Part shown: positions 34,668 through 41,813 of the stretch, piece by piece
Layout of the letters: every line of letters starts with the position of its first letter
How positions within the stretch are numbered: position 1 is the stretch's first letter
Source of the DNA: Streptomyces ortus
GTDB lineage: Bacteria > Actinomycetota > Actinomycetes > Streptomycetales > Streptomycetaceae
Length of the DNA stretch: 64,000 bases
Assembly: GCF_026341275.1 (NCBI RefSeq)
Contig: NZ_JAIFZO010000002.1
Location: forward strand, 6,726,118-6,790,117
Reading direction: 5' to 3'
Notes under the pieces: model-generated
The model's input: the letters and a program-made list of their open reading frames with translations, nothing else
Database searches by the model: none
What the model was told of the DNA's origin: nothing
Made by a program: the position numbers and the translations under genes

Positions 34668-36554
34668 ATGGCACGTGCGGTCGGGATCGACCTCGGTACC
34701 ACGAACTCGGTGGTCGCCGTACTGGAAGGGGGTGAGCCCACGGTCGTCGCCAACGCCGAGGGCGCACGCACGACTCCCTCGGTGGTGGCGTTCGCCAAGA
34801 ACGGGGAGGTGCTCGTCGGGGAGGTCGCCAAGCGGCAGGCCGTGACGAACATCGAGCGCACCGCGCGCTCCGTCAAACGGCACATGGGGGACCCCGCTTG
34901 GCGTTTCCCCGGCAGTGACGGCGGCACGATCGACGGCACCCGCTACCGCGCGCAGGAGCTCTCCGCGCGCGTGCTGCAGAAACTGAAGCGGGACGCCGAG
35001 GCGTATCTCGGCGAGGACGTCTCGGAAGCCGTGATCACGGTGCCCGCGTACTTCGACGACACCCAGCGCCAGGCCACCAAGGAGGCCGGTGAGATCGCGG
35101 GTCTGAGCGTGCTGCGGATCATCAACGAACCGACGGCGGCGGCCCTCGCGTACGGGCTCGACCGCGGCGAGGAGCAGACCGTCCTCGTCTTCGACCTGGG
35201 CGGCGGCACGTTCGACGTCTCCCTGCTGGAGATCGGCGACGGGGTCATCGAGGTCAAGGCCACCAACGGCGACACCCAGCTGGGCGGCGACGACTGGGAC
35301 CAGCGGGTCGTCGAGCACCTCGTCAAACGCTTCAAGGGCCAGTACGGCATCGACCTCGGCCAGGACAAGATGGCGCTCCAGCGGCTGCGGGAGGGCGCGG
35401 AGAAGGCCAAGATCGAGCTGTCCTCGTCCACCGAGACGACCATCAACCTGCCCTACATCACCGCCACCGGCGACGGTCCGCTGCACCTCGACGAAAAGCT
35501 GACGCGTGCTCAGTTCCAGGAGCTGACCGCCGACTTGCTCGAACGCTGCAAGGCCCCCTTCCACCAGGCGGTCAAGGACGCCGGGGTGAAGCTCTCCGCG
35601 GTCGACCACGTCATCCTCGTGGGCGGCTCCACCCGGATGCCCGCGGTGACCGAGGTGGTCAAGGAGCTCACCGGCAAGGACCCGCACAAGGGCGTCAACC
35701 CGGACGAGGTCGTGGCGCTCGGCGCGGCGCTCCAGGCGGGTGTCATCCGCGGCGACGTCAAGGACGTCCTGCTCCTCGACGTCACCCCGCTGTCCCTGGG
35801 CATCGAGACCAAGGGCGGCATCATGACCAGGCTCATCGAACGCAACACGACCATTCCCACCCGGCGTTCGGAGATCTTCACCACCGCCACGGACAACCAG
35901 CCGTCCGTCGGCATCCAGGTCTTCCAGGGCGAACGCGACATCGCCGCCTACAACAAGAAACTGGGCGTCTTCGACCTCACCGGGCTGCCGCCCTCGCCGC
36001 GCGGGCTGCCGCAGATCGAGGTCGCCTTCGACATCGACGCCAACGGGATCATGCACGTCTCGGCGAAGGACCTCGCCACCGGCCGCGAGCAGAAGATGAC
36101 CGTCACGGGCGGTTCCGCGCTCGCCAAGGACGACATCGACCGCATGATGCGCGAGGCCGAGCAGTACGCCGACGAGGACCGCAGGCGCCGGGAGGCCGCC
36201 GAGACCCGCAACCAGGCCGAGCAACTCGTCTACCAGACGGAGAAGTTCATCCGCGACAACGAGGAGCGGATCCCGGGCGACGTCAAGACCGAGGTCGAGG
36301 CCGCGATCGCCGAACTGCAGGCCCTCCTGAACGACCGGGACGGCACCGACACGAACACCCTGCGCACGGGCGCGGAGAAACTGGCCACCGTGAGCCAGAA
36401 GATGGGCCAGGCGATGTACGCCGACGCCCAGCAGCCACCTCCGCAGGACGAGCCCGGCACGGAACAGCCCACTCCACCGGACGACGAGAGCGTGGTGGAC
36501 GCGGAAATAGTGGACGATCCCCCCACGGCAAACACAAAGGACACCCCAACCTGA
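34668..36554 (+). CDS. dnaK: Molecular chaperone DnaK (Hsp70), stand-alone copy
   Basis: A 628-residue Hsp70: ATPase signatures GIDLGTTNSVVAVLEGG, VFDLGGGTFDVSLLEIGDG and HVILVGGSTRMPAV, the linker VLLLDVTPLSLGIETKGG, a substrate domain (about 385-500), and a C-terminal EIVDD. It refolds and guards proteins using ATP. ATG 34668 follows GGAAGGGG. No grpE, dnaJ or hspR is adjacent, unlike the main actinomycete dnaK operon. This is probably a second dnaK, yet it carries a HAIR-like operator. Confidence 0.92.
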   Translation: MARAVGIDLGTTNSVVAVLEGGEPTVVANAEGARTTPSVVAFAKNGEVLVGEVAKRQAVTNIERTARSVKRHMGDPAWRFPGSDGGTIDGTRYRAQELSARVLQKLKRDAEAYLGEDVSEAVITVPAYFDDTQRQATKEAGEIAGLSVLRIINEPTAAALAYGLDRGEEQTVLVFDLGGGTFDVSLLEIGDGVIEVKATNGDTQLGGDDWDQRVVEHLVKRFKGQYGIDLGQDKMALQRLREGAEKAKIELSSSTETTINLPYITATGDGPLHLDEKLTRAQFQELTADLLERCKAPFHQAVKDAGVKLSAVDHVILVGGSTRMPAVTEVVKELTGKDPHKGVNPDEVVALGAALQAGVIRGDVKDVLLLDVTPLSLGIETKGGIMTRLIERNTTIPTRRSEIFTTATDNQPSVGIQVFQGERDIAAYNKKLGVFDLTGLPPSPRGLPQIEVAFDIDANGIMHVSAKDLATGREQKMTVTGGSALAKDDIDRMMREAEQYADEDRRRREAAETRNQAEQLVYQTEKFIRDNEERIPGDVKTEVEAAIAELQALLNDRDGTDTNTLRTGAEKLATVSQKMGQAMYADAQQPPPQDEPGTEQPTPPDDESVVDAEIVDDPPTANTKDTPT

Positions 36555-36565
36555 CCCCCTGTGTT

Positions 36566-36745
36566 CAGTGGCGCGGGGAACTGCGCACAACCCCAGCCCC
36601 AACCGGGGCCCACGGGCAAGCCAACACGCACCCTTCCCACCCCAGGGGCGCGGGGAACTGCGCACAACCCCAACCCCAACCGGGGCCCACGGGGCAAGCC
36701 AACACGCACCCTTCCCACTCCAGGGGCGCGGGGAACTGCGCACTC
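36566..36745. repeat. Three tandem 77-78-bp copies of the GC-rich repeat
   Basis: The core GCGCGGGGAACTGCGCA starts at 36571, 36648 and 36726. The spacers also match (CCAACCGGGGCCCACGG and CAAGCCAACACGCACCCTTC). The block sits between convergent dnaK and the HTH regulator gene; there is no coding sequence in 36555-36795. Confidence 0.8.
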
Positions 36746-36795
36746 CACCCCGGCGACAGGCGACCCGCGGCCGACAGTCCGACCGGGGGAGCCCG

Positions 36796-37659
36796 TCAGA
36801 AGTCCGCCCGGCGCTCCAGGATCATCTCCCTGGTCCGCCGGGCGGAAGCCGCCCCCGTCGCCATGTGGTCCAGCACCTCCAGATGCGCCGCCACCTCCTT
36901 GCGGGAGTCCAGGTACAGCGCCCCGGTCAGATACTCCGTGTACACCAGGTCCGGCAACTCCGGCTCCGGGAACCGGAACAGCACGAACGGCGCGTACGTC
37001 CCCGGATGCGGACCCGCCGAGAACTCGGCGATCTGCAGCGTGATGTGATCGTTCTCGACGGCCGCCAGCAGATGGTCCAGCTGCTCCGCCATCACCTCGG
37101 ACCGGATACTGACCGGCCGCTGCAGGACCGTTTCCTCCATGATCACCCAGAGATGCGGCGGCCGTTCCCCGGTGAGCAGCTTCTGCCGGGCCATCCGCAG
37201 GGACACATGCCGTTCGATCTCCTCGGTGCCGGTCTGCCCCACCGTGCCCGCCTCCAGGACGGCACGGGCGTAGTCCTCGGTCTGCAGCAGCCCCGGCACG
37301 AAGTGCGGCTCGTAGGACCGGATGACCGAGGCGGAGCCCTCCAGGCTCACGTACAGGCTGAACCAGTCCGGCAGGACGTCGTGGAAGCGCTGCCACCAGC
37401 CGGGCTCGTTCGCCTCCTCGACCAGCCGGACGAAGACCGCCGTCTCCTCGTCGCCCACTCCGTACGTCGACAGGAGCACCTGGACGTACGGGATCTTCAG
37501 CGCGACCTCGGCCATCTCCATCCGCCGGACGGTCGCGGGCGCCACCCGCAGGATCCGCGCGGCCTCGTCCCGCTTCAGGCCGGACGCCTCGCGCAGTTCC
37601 TGGAGCCGTCGGCCCAGTACCACCTGCCCCACGGTCGGCGCCGGCCGTCTCTCACTCAC
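36796..37659 (-). CDS. HTH/DUF5753 transcriptional regulator
   Basis: 287 residues. An N-terminal XRE-type helix-turn-helix (VVLGRRLQELREASGLKRDEAARILRVAPATVRRMEMAEVAL) is followed by a DUF5753 domain (YEPHFVPGLLQTEDYARAVLEAG, HLWVIMEETVLQRPV, LQIAEFSAGPHPG, VYTEYLTGALYLD). These are abundant, mostly uncharacterised regulators in streptomycetes, often paired with a small DUF397 protein; none is visible here. GTG 37659 is used. Confidence 0.85.
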   Translation of the reverse strand: MSERRPAPTVGQVVLGRRLQELREASGLKRDEAARILRVAPATVRRMEMAEVALKIPYVQVLLSTYGVGDEETAVFVRLVEEANEPGWWQRFHDVLPDWFSLYVSLEGSASVIRSYEPHFVPGLLQTEDYARAVLEAGTVGQTGTEEIERHVSLRMARQKLLTGERPPHLWVIMEETVLQRPVSIRSEVMAEQLDHLLAAVENDHITLQIAEFSAGPHPGTYAPFVLFRFPEPELPDLVYTEYLTGALYLDSRKEVAAHLEVLDHMATGAASARRTREMILERRADF

Positions 37660-37762
37660 GCCACGCCTCCTGGAGCCCCGAACATGGCGAGAAGTGTGCC
37701 ACGTTCCCGCGAAAGCCTCACCGGATCCCCTCATCCCGGCCGGTGTGTCGGGTCACCTCCCG

Positions 37763-38719
37763 TCAGGACATCAGCGAGTGCAGGTACGTCACCGTCGCCC
37801 GGTCGGCCGGAAGCAGGGTCTCGATGGCCAGCTCGGAGACCGTCACGTCCATCGGCGTGTTGAACGTGGAGATGGACGAGACGAAGGACAGCACCCGCCC
37901 CTCGTGCTCGATCCGCATCGGCAGCGCGAAGCGGGACACCGGCTCGGCGGCCTCCTCGTCGCCCGGAACGGAGCCCACCGCCCCGACCCGGGATTCCCCG
38001 GACGGGCCCGCGTCCGGAACCGCACCCGGCTCCGCTTCCGGACCCGGACCCGGACCCGGACCCGGACCCGGGTCGGGGGCCGGATAGGCGGCCACCTCCT
38101 CGTACAGCGCGCGCAATGGCTCCGAACGCCGCAGCGCGATGTCCCGTTCCATCTGGGCCAGCAGATGGCCGCGCCACTCGCGCAGATTGCGGATCCTGGG
38201 CGCCAGGCCCTCGGGATGCAGCGTCAGGCGCATCGCGTTCAGCGGCGGGGCGAGCAGATGCCCGGGGACCCCGTCCAGCAGCATCAGGACGCCCCGGTTG
38301 GCGGCCACCACGTCGTACGTGGCGTCCACGACCAGCGCCGGATAGGGCTCGTAGCCCCGGATCAGCCGCTCCACTCCCTCCCGCAGCGCGTCCAGCGCCG
38401 GATCGGCCAGCGGGGTCTGCGGATAGCGGGGCGCGTAACCGGCCGCCAGCAGCAGGGAGTTGCGGTCCCGCACCGGTACGTCCAGGTGCTCGGCGAGCCG
38501 CAGCACCATCTCCTCGCTCGGCCGGGACCGGCCCGTCTCGACGAAACTGATGTGCCGCGCCGACGATCCCGCCCGCAGCGCCAGCTCCAGCTGACTCACC
38601 CGGCGCTGCTCCCGCCAGCCGCGCAGCAGCGGACCCACTCCCTGCCCGGCGGCGGAGTCACCACCCCGCACCCCGGCGGACACGCTGACGGACCCGGAGG
38701 TGTGCGCGGTGCTGGTCAT
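37763..38719 (-). CDS. XRE-family regulator, MmyB-like ligand-binding domain
   Basis: 317 residues. HTH at about 30-85 (LLRGWREQRRVSQLELALRAGSSARHISFVETGRSRPSEEM), then an MmyB-like PAS domain (LVVDATYDVVAANRGVLMLLDG). Fatty-acid-type ligands are known for this domain. An insertion near residues 215-245 contains a (Gly-Pro)n run, low complexity not expected in the family. ATG 38719. Confidence 0.85.
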   Translation of the reverse strand: MTSTAHTSGSVSVSAGVRGGDSAAGQGVGPLLRGWREQRRVSQLELALRAGSSARHISFVETGRSRPSEEMVLRLAEHLDVPVRDRNSLLLAAGYAPRYPQTPLADPALDALREGVERLIRGYEPYPALVVDATYDVVAANRGVLMLLDGVPGHLLAPPLNAMRLTLHPEGLAPRIRNLREWRGHLLAQMERDIALRRSEPLRALYEEVAAYPAPDPGPGPGPGPGPEAEPGAVPDAGPSGESRVGAVGSVPGDEEAAEPVSRFALPMRIEHEGRVLSFVSSISTFNTPMDVTVSELAIETLLPADRATVTYLHSLMS

Positions 38720-38874
38720 GCCCCGACCGTAGTCGACGCACCCGTACGGGGCGAGGTGCGGCCAGGAGGCCGACGGCCGGCCTCTTGGCCCTCCCATGAC
38801 CCGCCTGACCAGGGACGGGAGTGGGGGACTGTGGCAGGCTGGGAAGCCCCGGACGCCATGGAAGGAGCACGGTC

Positions 38875-39180
38875 ATGCCCCTTGAACCGCTGTCGCAGAA
38901 GGAGATCGAGGACCGGCTCTCGGAACTGCCCGGCTGGTCCCTGGACGGAGACAGGCTCTCCCGCTCCTACCGGCTCGACTCGCACTTCGCCGCGGTCGCC
39001 CTGGTCGTCCACATCGCCCAGGTGCAGGAGGCGCTGGACCACCACGCGGACCTCACGCTCGGCCACCACACCGTCTCCCTCGCCGTGCACACCCACAGTG
39101 TGGGCGGCGCCGTCACCGAGAAGGACTTCGAACTGGCCGGCCGGGTCGAGGAGCTGAGCACCGGGCACGGCGCGCGGTGA
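38875..39180 (+). CDS. 4a-hydroxytetrahydrobiopterin dehydratase (PCD/DCoH family)
   Basis: A 101-residue pterin carbinolamine dehydratase, which regenerates the pterin cofactor of aromatic hydroxylases. Motifs are LSELPGWSL, VHIAQVQEALDHHADLTLGHHTVSLAVHTHSVGGAVTEKDFELA (the HH and HTH histidines bind substrate). ATG 38875. The stop overlaps the GTG of the methyltransferase gene at 39177. Confidence 0.88.
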   Translation: MPLEPLSQKEIEDRLSELPGWSLDGDRLSRSYRLDSHFAAVALVVHIAQVQEALDHHADLTLGHHTVSLAVHTHSVGGAVTEKDFELAGRVEELSTGHGAR

Positions 39181-39929
39181 GCACGCTGGTCTTCGACTAC
39201 GACGAGGAGGCCGAGCGGTACGACGCGTTACGGGGTGGCGAACCCCGGGCCGCGGCAGCCGCCGACGCCGTCCTCGGGCTGCTCCCCGACAGCGCCGGCA
39301 CCCTCCTGGACGTCGCCTGCGGCACCGGGACCGTGACCCGCCGGCTCCTGGCGGCCGGTCTCGCCGTGACGGGCGCCGACGCCGCGCACGGCATGCTGAG
39401 CCGGGCCGCCGTGCGGGTGCCGGGCCGCGTCGTACTCGCCGACGCCCGACGGCTCCCCTTTCCCGACGGCTCGTTCGACGCCGTCACGGCGATCTGGCTG
39501 CTGCACCTCCTGGACGACGCGGAACGGGTCGTCGCCGAGGCGGCCCGGGTGCTCCGCCCTGGCGGCGTCCTCGTCACGACGGTCGACAAGGCGGCCTCGC
39601 ACGACGTGGGCAGCGACATCGACGCCGTGATGGCACCGCGTCCCCGCCGGGCCGCCCGGGACCGCTCCGACCTCGTGGCCTCCTACGCCGCCCGGCACGC
39701 GCTGCTTCCGGCGGGACGGGCGGCCTTCCCCGGTCGCGGTCAGGGCCGGACCCCGATCCGGGCCGCGGCCGACGTGCGCCGCGGGTGGTACACCCTGCTG
39801 ACGCCCGGCGAACCGCTCACCGAGCTGCTCGCCTCCCGTCTCGAACAGCTCCCGGACCAGCATGTCCCCCGCCCGGAACCGGAATTCAAACTAAGAGCAT
39901 TCCGAAAACCGCCGCCCCCGACTCTCTAG
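39177..39929 (+). CDS. Class I SAM methyltransferase with a TTA codon
   Basis: 250 residues; motif I TLLDVACGTGTVTRRLLAAG, then GADAAHGMLSRAA, VLADARRLPFPDGSFDAVTAIWLLH and VLRPGGVLVTTVD. Substrate unknown. An in-frame TTA leucine codon lies at 39228-39230 (YDALRGG), so translation may depend on the bldA tRNA. GTG 39177 overlaps the PCD stop, suggesting a pterin- or aromatic-related unit. Confidence 0.84.
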   Translation: MSTLVFDYDEEAERYDALRGGEPRAAAAADAVLGLLPDSAGTLLDVACGTGTVTRRLLAAGLAVTGADAAHGMLSRAAVRVPGRVVLADARRLPFPDGSFDAVTAIWLLHLLDDAERVVAEAARVLRPGGVLVTTVDKAASHDVGSDIDAVMAPRPRRAARDRSDLVASYAARHALLPAGRAAFPGRGQGRTPIRAAADVRRGWYTLLTPGEPLTELLASRLEQLPDQHVPRPEPEFKLRAFRKPPPPTL

Positions 39930-39991
39930 CGGCACGCGCACCTGGGCGCCCAACCTTGGACGCCCCGCAGCCCGCATCCGGGCCGGTGACC

Positions 39992-40019
39992 ACCACCAGG
40001 GGCGCGGGAACCGCGCCGC
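39992..40019. repeat. Dispersed GC-rich repeat, degenerate copy
   Basis: CAGGGGCGCGGGAACCGCGC is a variant of the repeat found at other gene ends. It lies between converging genes. Confidence 0.5.
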
Positions 40020-40068
40020 CCAACCCCAACCCCCAACCCCAACCCCAACCCCCAACCCCCAACCCCCG
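40020..40068 (-). repeat. C-run repeat with G-quadruplex potential on the minus strand
   Basis: Seven runs of four or five C separated by AA. The minus strand therefore reads (GGGGTT/GGGGGTT)n, long enough for one or more intramolecular G-quadruplexes. It lies 3' of the convergent methyltransferase and hypothetical genes. Confidence 0.7.
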
Positions 40069-40111
40069 CACCCGGAAAGCGACTTCGTGAGCGACGGGCG
40101 CGGAGTTCCGG

Positions 40112-40591
40112 TCAGGAGCGGTCCCCCGTCGTGCCCTCGGGGAGGCGGTCGGCCAGGTAGGCGTCGAGGTCGGGCGCGTCCGGCGCGAGCATGTGCCGTG
40201 CCCAGGCGTCGCGTTCGTGCAGGATCGGCGGCAGCTCCCAGACGCAGCCGATCCACGGCCGGTCCAGGGTGATGAAGTGCGTGGGTACGCGATCGGGGCA
40301 GCCCAGCACCGGCTGGCCGGCCGTGGCGGCCCCGAAGTGCAGGACGTTGTCCCACACCCAGCTGTACGCGTTGAGGTAGGCGCCGTCGTCGCCACCCCGG
40401 TGCAGCACGACAAACGTGGCCGGCGGTGTGCCGTCCGCCTCCGGAAGCAGCCCGGGCAGCATCGCGTACGCCGCCTCCTCGACGTCCGGCGCGATGCCCG
40501 CCGGGTCCGCCGTGACGTGGTACCGCTTGATCCACCGGCCGGCCGCCTCGATGGGCGGCGGCACGGTCAGCAGTTTCTCCTCGAAAGCCAT
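40112..40591 (-). CDS. Conserved hypothetical protein next to a WYL regulator
   Basis: 159 residues, not recognised. No signal peptide or membrane helix. Landmarks are PPATFVVLHRGGDDGAYLNAYSWVWDNVLHFGAATAG and FITLDRPWIGCVWELPPILHERDAW. It is transcribed divergently from the WYL regulator and shares its palindrome-bearing promoter region, so it is a probable target of that regulator. Confidence 0.7.
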   Translation of the reverse strand: MAFEEKLLTVPPPIEAAGRWIKRYHVTADPAGIAPDVEEAAYAMLPGLLPEADGTPPATFVVLHRGGDDGAYLNAYSWVWDNVLHFGAATAGQPVLGCPDRVPTHFITLDRPWIGCVWELPPILHERDAWARHMLAPDAPDLDAYLADRLPEGTTGDRS

Positions 40592-40612
40592 GCAGGGACG
40601 CTAGACGGGCTT

Positions 40613-40633
40613 CACTGACACCTTCTGTCAGTG
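40613..40633. promoter_or_regulatory. Palindromic operator between the WYL regulator and its divergent neighbour
   Basis: A perfect inverted repeat CACTGACA-CCTTC-TGTCAGTG sits in the 62-bp gap between the two divergent starts. YafY/WYL-type regulators often bind TGACA-type palindromes, so autoregulation with co-control of the 40112-40591 gene is likely. Confidence 0.65.
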
Positions 40634-40653
40634 GACCCTGCCATTCTGGGGCG

Positions 40654-41715
40654 ATGAAGTCGGCCCGCCTCGTCTCGATCCTCCTGCTGCTCCAGACCAG
40701 GGGCCGGATGACCGCCGCCGCGCTCGCCGCGGAGCTGGAGGTCTCGGTGCGCACGGTCTACCGGGACGTCGAGGCGCTGAGCGAGGCCGGTGTCCCGCTG
40801 TACGGCGACGCGGGACACGCGGGCGGCTACCGGCTCCTCGACGGCTACCGCACCCGGCTGACCGGCCTGACCGCGGGCGAGGCCGAGGCCCTGTTCCTCG
40901 CGGGAGCGCCGGGCCCGGCCGCCGAGCTGGGACTCGGCCCGCTGCTGGCCGCCGCCCAGCTCAAGGTACGCGCAGCGCTGCCGGGAGAACTGCGTGAGCA
41001 CGCCGACCGCGTCAGCGGCCGTTTCCACCTGGACGCGCCCGGCTGGTACGCGGACACCGGCGACGGCGCCACCCCGTTTCTGCCCGCCGTCGCCGACGCG
41101 GTCTGGAACAGCCGGGTGCTGCACGTCCTGTACCGCCGCTGGCGCGAGCCCACCGACGTCCGGCGCCGCCTGGAACCGTACGGCCTGGTCCTCAAGGCGG
41201 GGCGCTGGTACGTCGTCGCGGGGCCGGGGCCGCGTACGTTCCGGGTCGACCAGATCCTCGAACTGAGCGCGGCCGACGAGGAGTTCACCCGGCCCGAGGG
41301 GTTCGACCTCGGTGGGTACTGGGCCGGGTACCAGCGGGACTTCCACGACCGGCTGCACCGCGCGGAGGCGGTGGTCAGGCTCGCCCCCGGCACCCGCCTG
41401 CCCGGTCCGGCGGGTGACGCCGTGCGCGCGGGCGGCGTACCGGACGAGGAGGGCTGGACCCGGGCCACCGTACCCATCGAGTCCGTCGAGCACGCCCACG
41501 CGGAGTTCCTGCGGCTCGGCGCGGCTGTGGAGGTGCTGGCACCGCCCGAGCTGCGCGAGCGCATCACGGCGACGGTGGCCGCACTCGCCCACACCTATGC
41601 GCCAGCACAGGGCACAGGGCACAGAGCACAGAGCACAGAGCACAGGGCACAGGGCACAGGGCACAGGGCACGGAGCACGGAGCACGGAGCGCACGGCGTG
41701 AAGGGCCGAGCGTAG
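40654..41715 (+). CDS. YafY-type WYL-domain transcriptional regulator, repeat-coded tail
   Basis: 353 residues: an N-terminal HTH_11 (RLVSILLLLQTRGRMTAAALAAELEVSVRTVYRDVEALSEAG), the WYL domain (VLYRRWREPTDVRRRLEPYGLVLKAGRWYVVAG, FRVDQI) and a C-terminal helix pair. The last about 35 residues are low-complexity His/Ala/Thr/Gln/Gly encoded by twelve 7-bp repeats. Since 7 is not a multiple of 3, repeat slippage would change the C-terminus and the stop. Confidence 0.86.
   Translation: MKSARLVSILLLLQTRGRMTAAALAAELEVSVRTVYRDVEALSEAGVPLYGDAGHAGGYRLLDGYRTRLTGLTAGEAEALFLAGAPGPAAELGLGPLLAAAQLKVRAALPGELREHADRVSGRFHLDAPGWYADTGDGATPFLPAVADAVWNSRVLHVLYRRWREPTDVRRRLEPYGLVLKAGRWYVVAGPGPRTFRVDQILELSAADEEFTRPEGFDLGGYWAGYQRDFHDRLHRAEAVVRLAPGTRLPGPAGDAVRAGGVPDEEGWTRATVPIESVEHAHAEFLRLGAAVEVLAPPELRERITATVAALAHTYAPAQGTGHRAQSTEHRAQGTGHRARSTEHGAHGVKGRA
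41605..41688 (+). repeat. Twelve tandem 7-bp units (GCACAGG/GCACAGA/GCACGGA) inside the WYL regulator gene
   Basis: Units follow without interruption: two GCACAGG, three GCACAGA, four GCACAGG and three GCACGGA. 84 bp equals 28 codons, so the present frame is kept. Confidence 0.85.
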
Positions 41716-41721
41716 AAAGTA

Positions 41722-41734
41722 GAGAGCGCTTACC
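41722..41734. promoter_or_regulatory. LacI/CebR-like half-conserved operator before the PL11 lyase gene
   Basis: GAGAGCGCTTACC contains the AGCGCT centre and flanks resembling the CebR-type box, 80 bp before the lyase start. Its outer bases deviate from the perfect TGGGAGCGCTCCCA found at 50680. Confidence 0.4.
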
Positions 41735-41813
41735 CGATCCCGGCAACCCCCCTGCCCTCAGCGGCAACTGAGGTGACAGAACCCGTCTGCCCCTCCCAGG
41801 GAGGTACCTCACC

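Noticed and set aside
36566..36745. CRISPR-like array of three 77-bp repeats
   Set aside because: The spacers are themselves repeated, and copies occur elsewhere singly, so this is a tandem duplication.
40020..40068. Telomere-like repeat
   Set aside because: Streptomyces telomeres are complex palindromes, and the tract is internal and short.
41605..41688. CRISPR array
   Set aside because: Units are 7 bp with no spacers, and they lie inside a coding gene.
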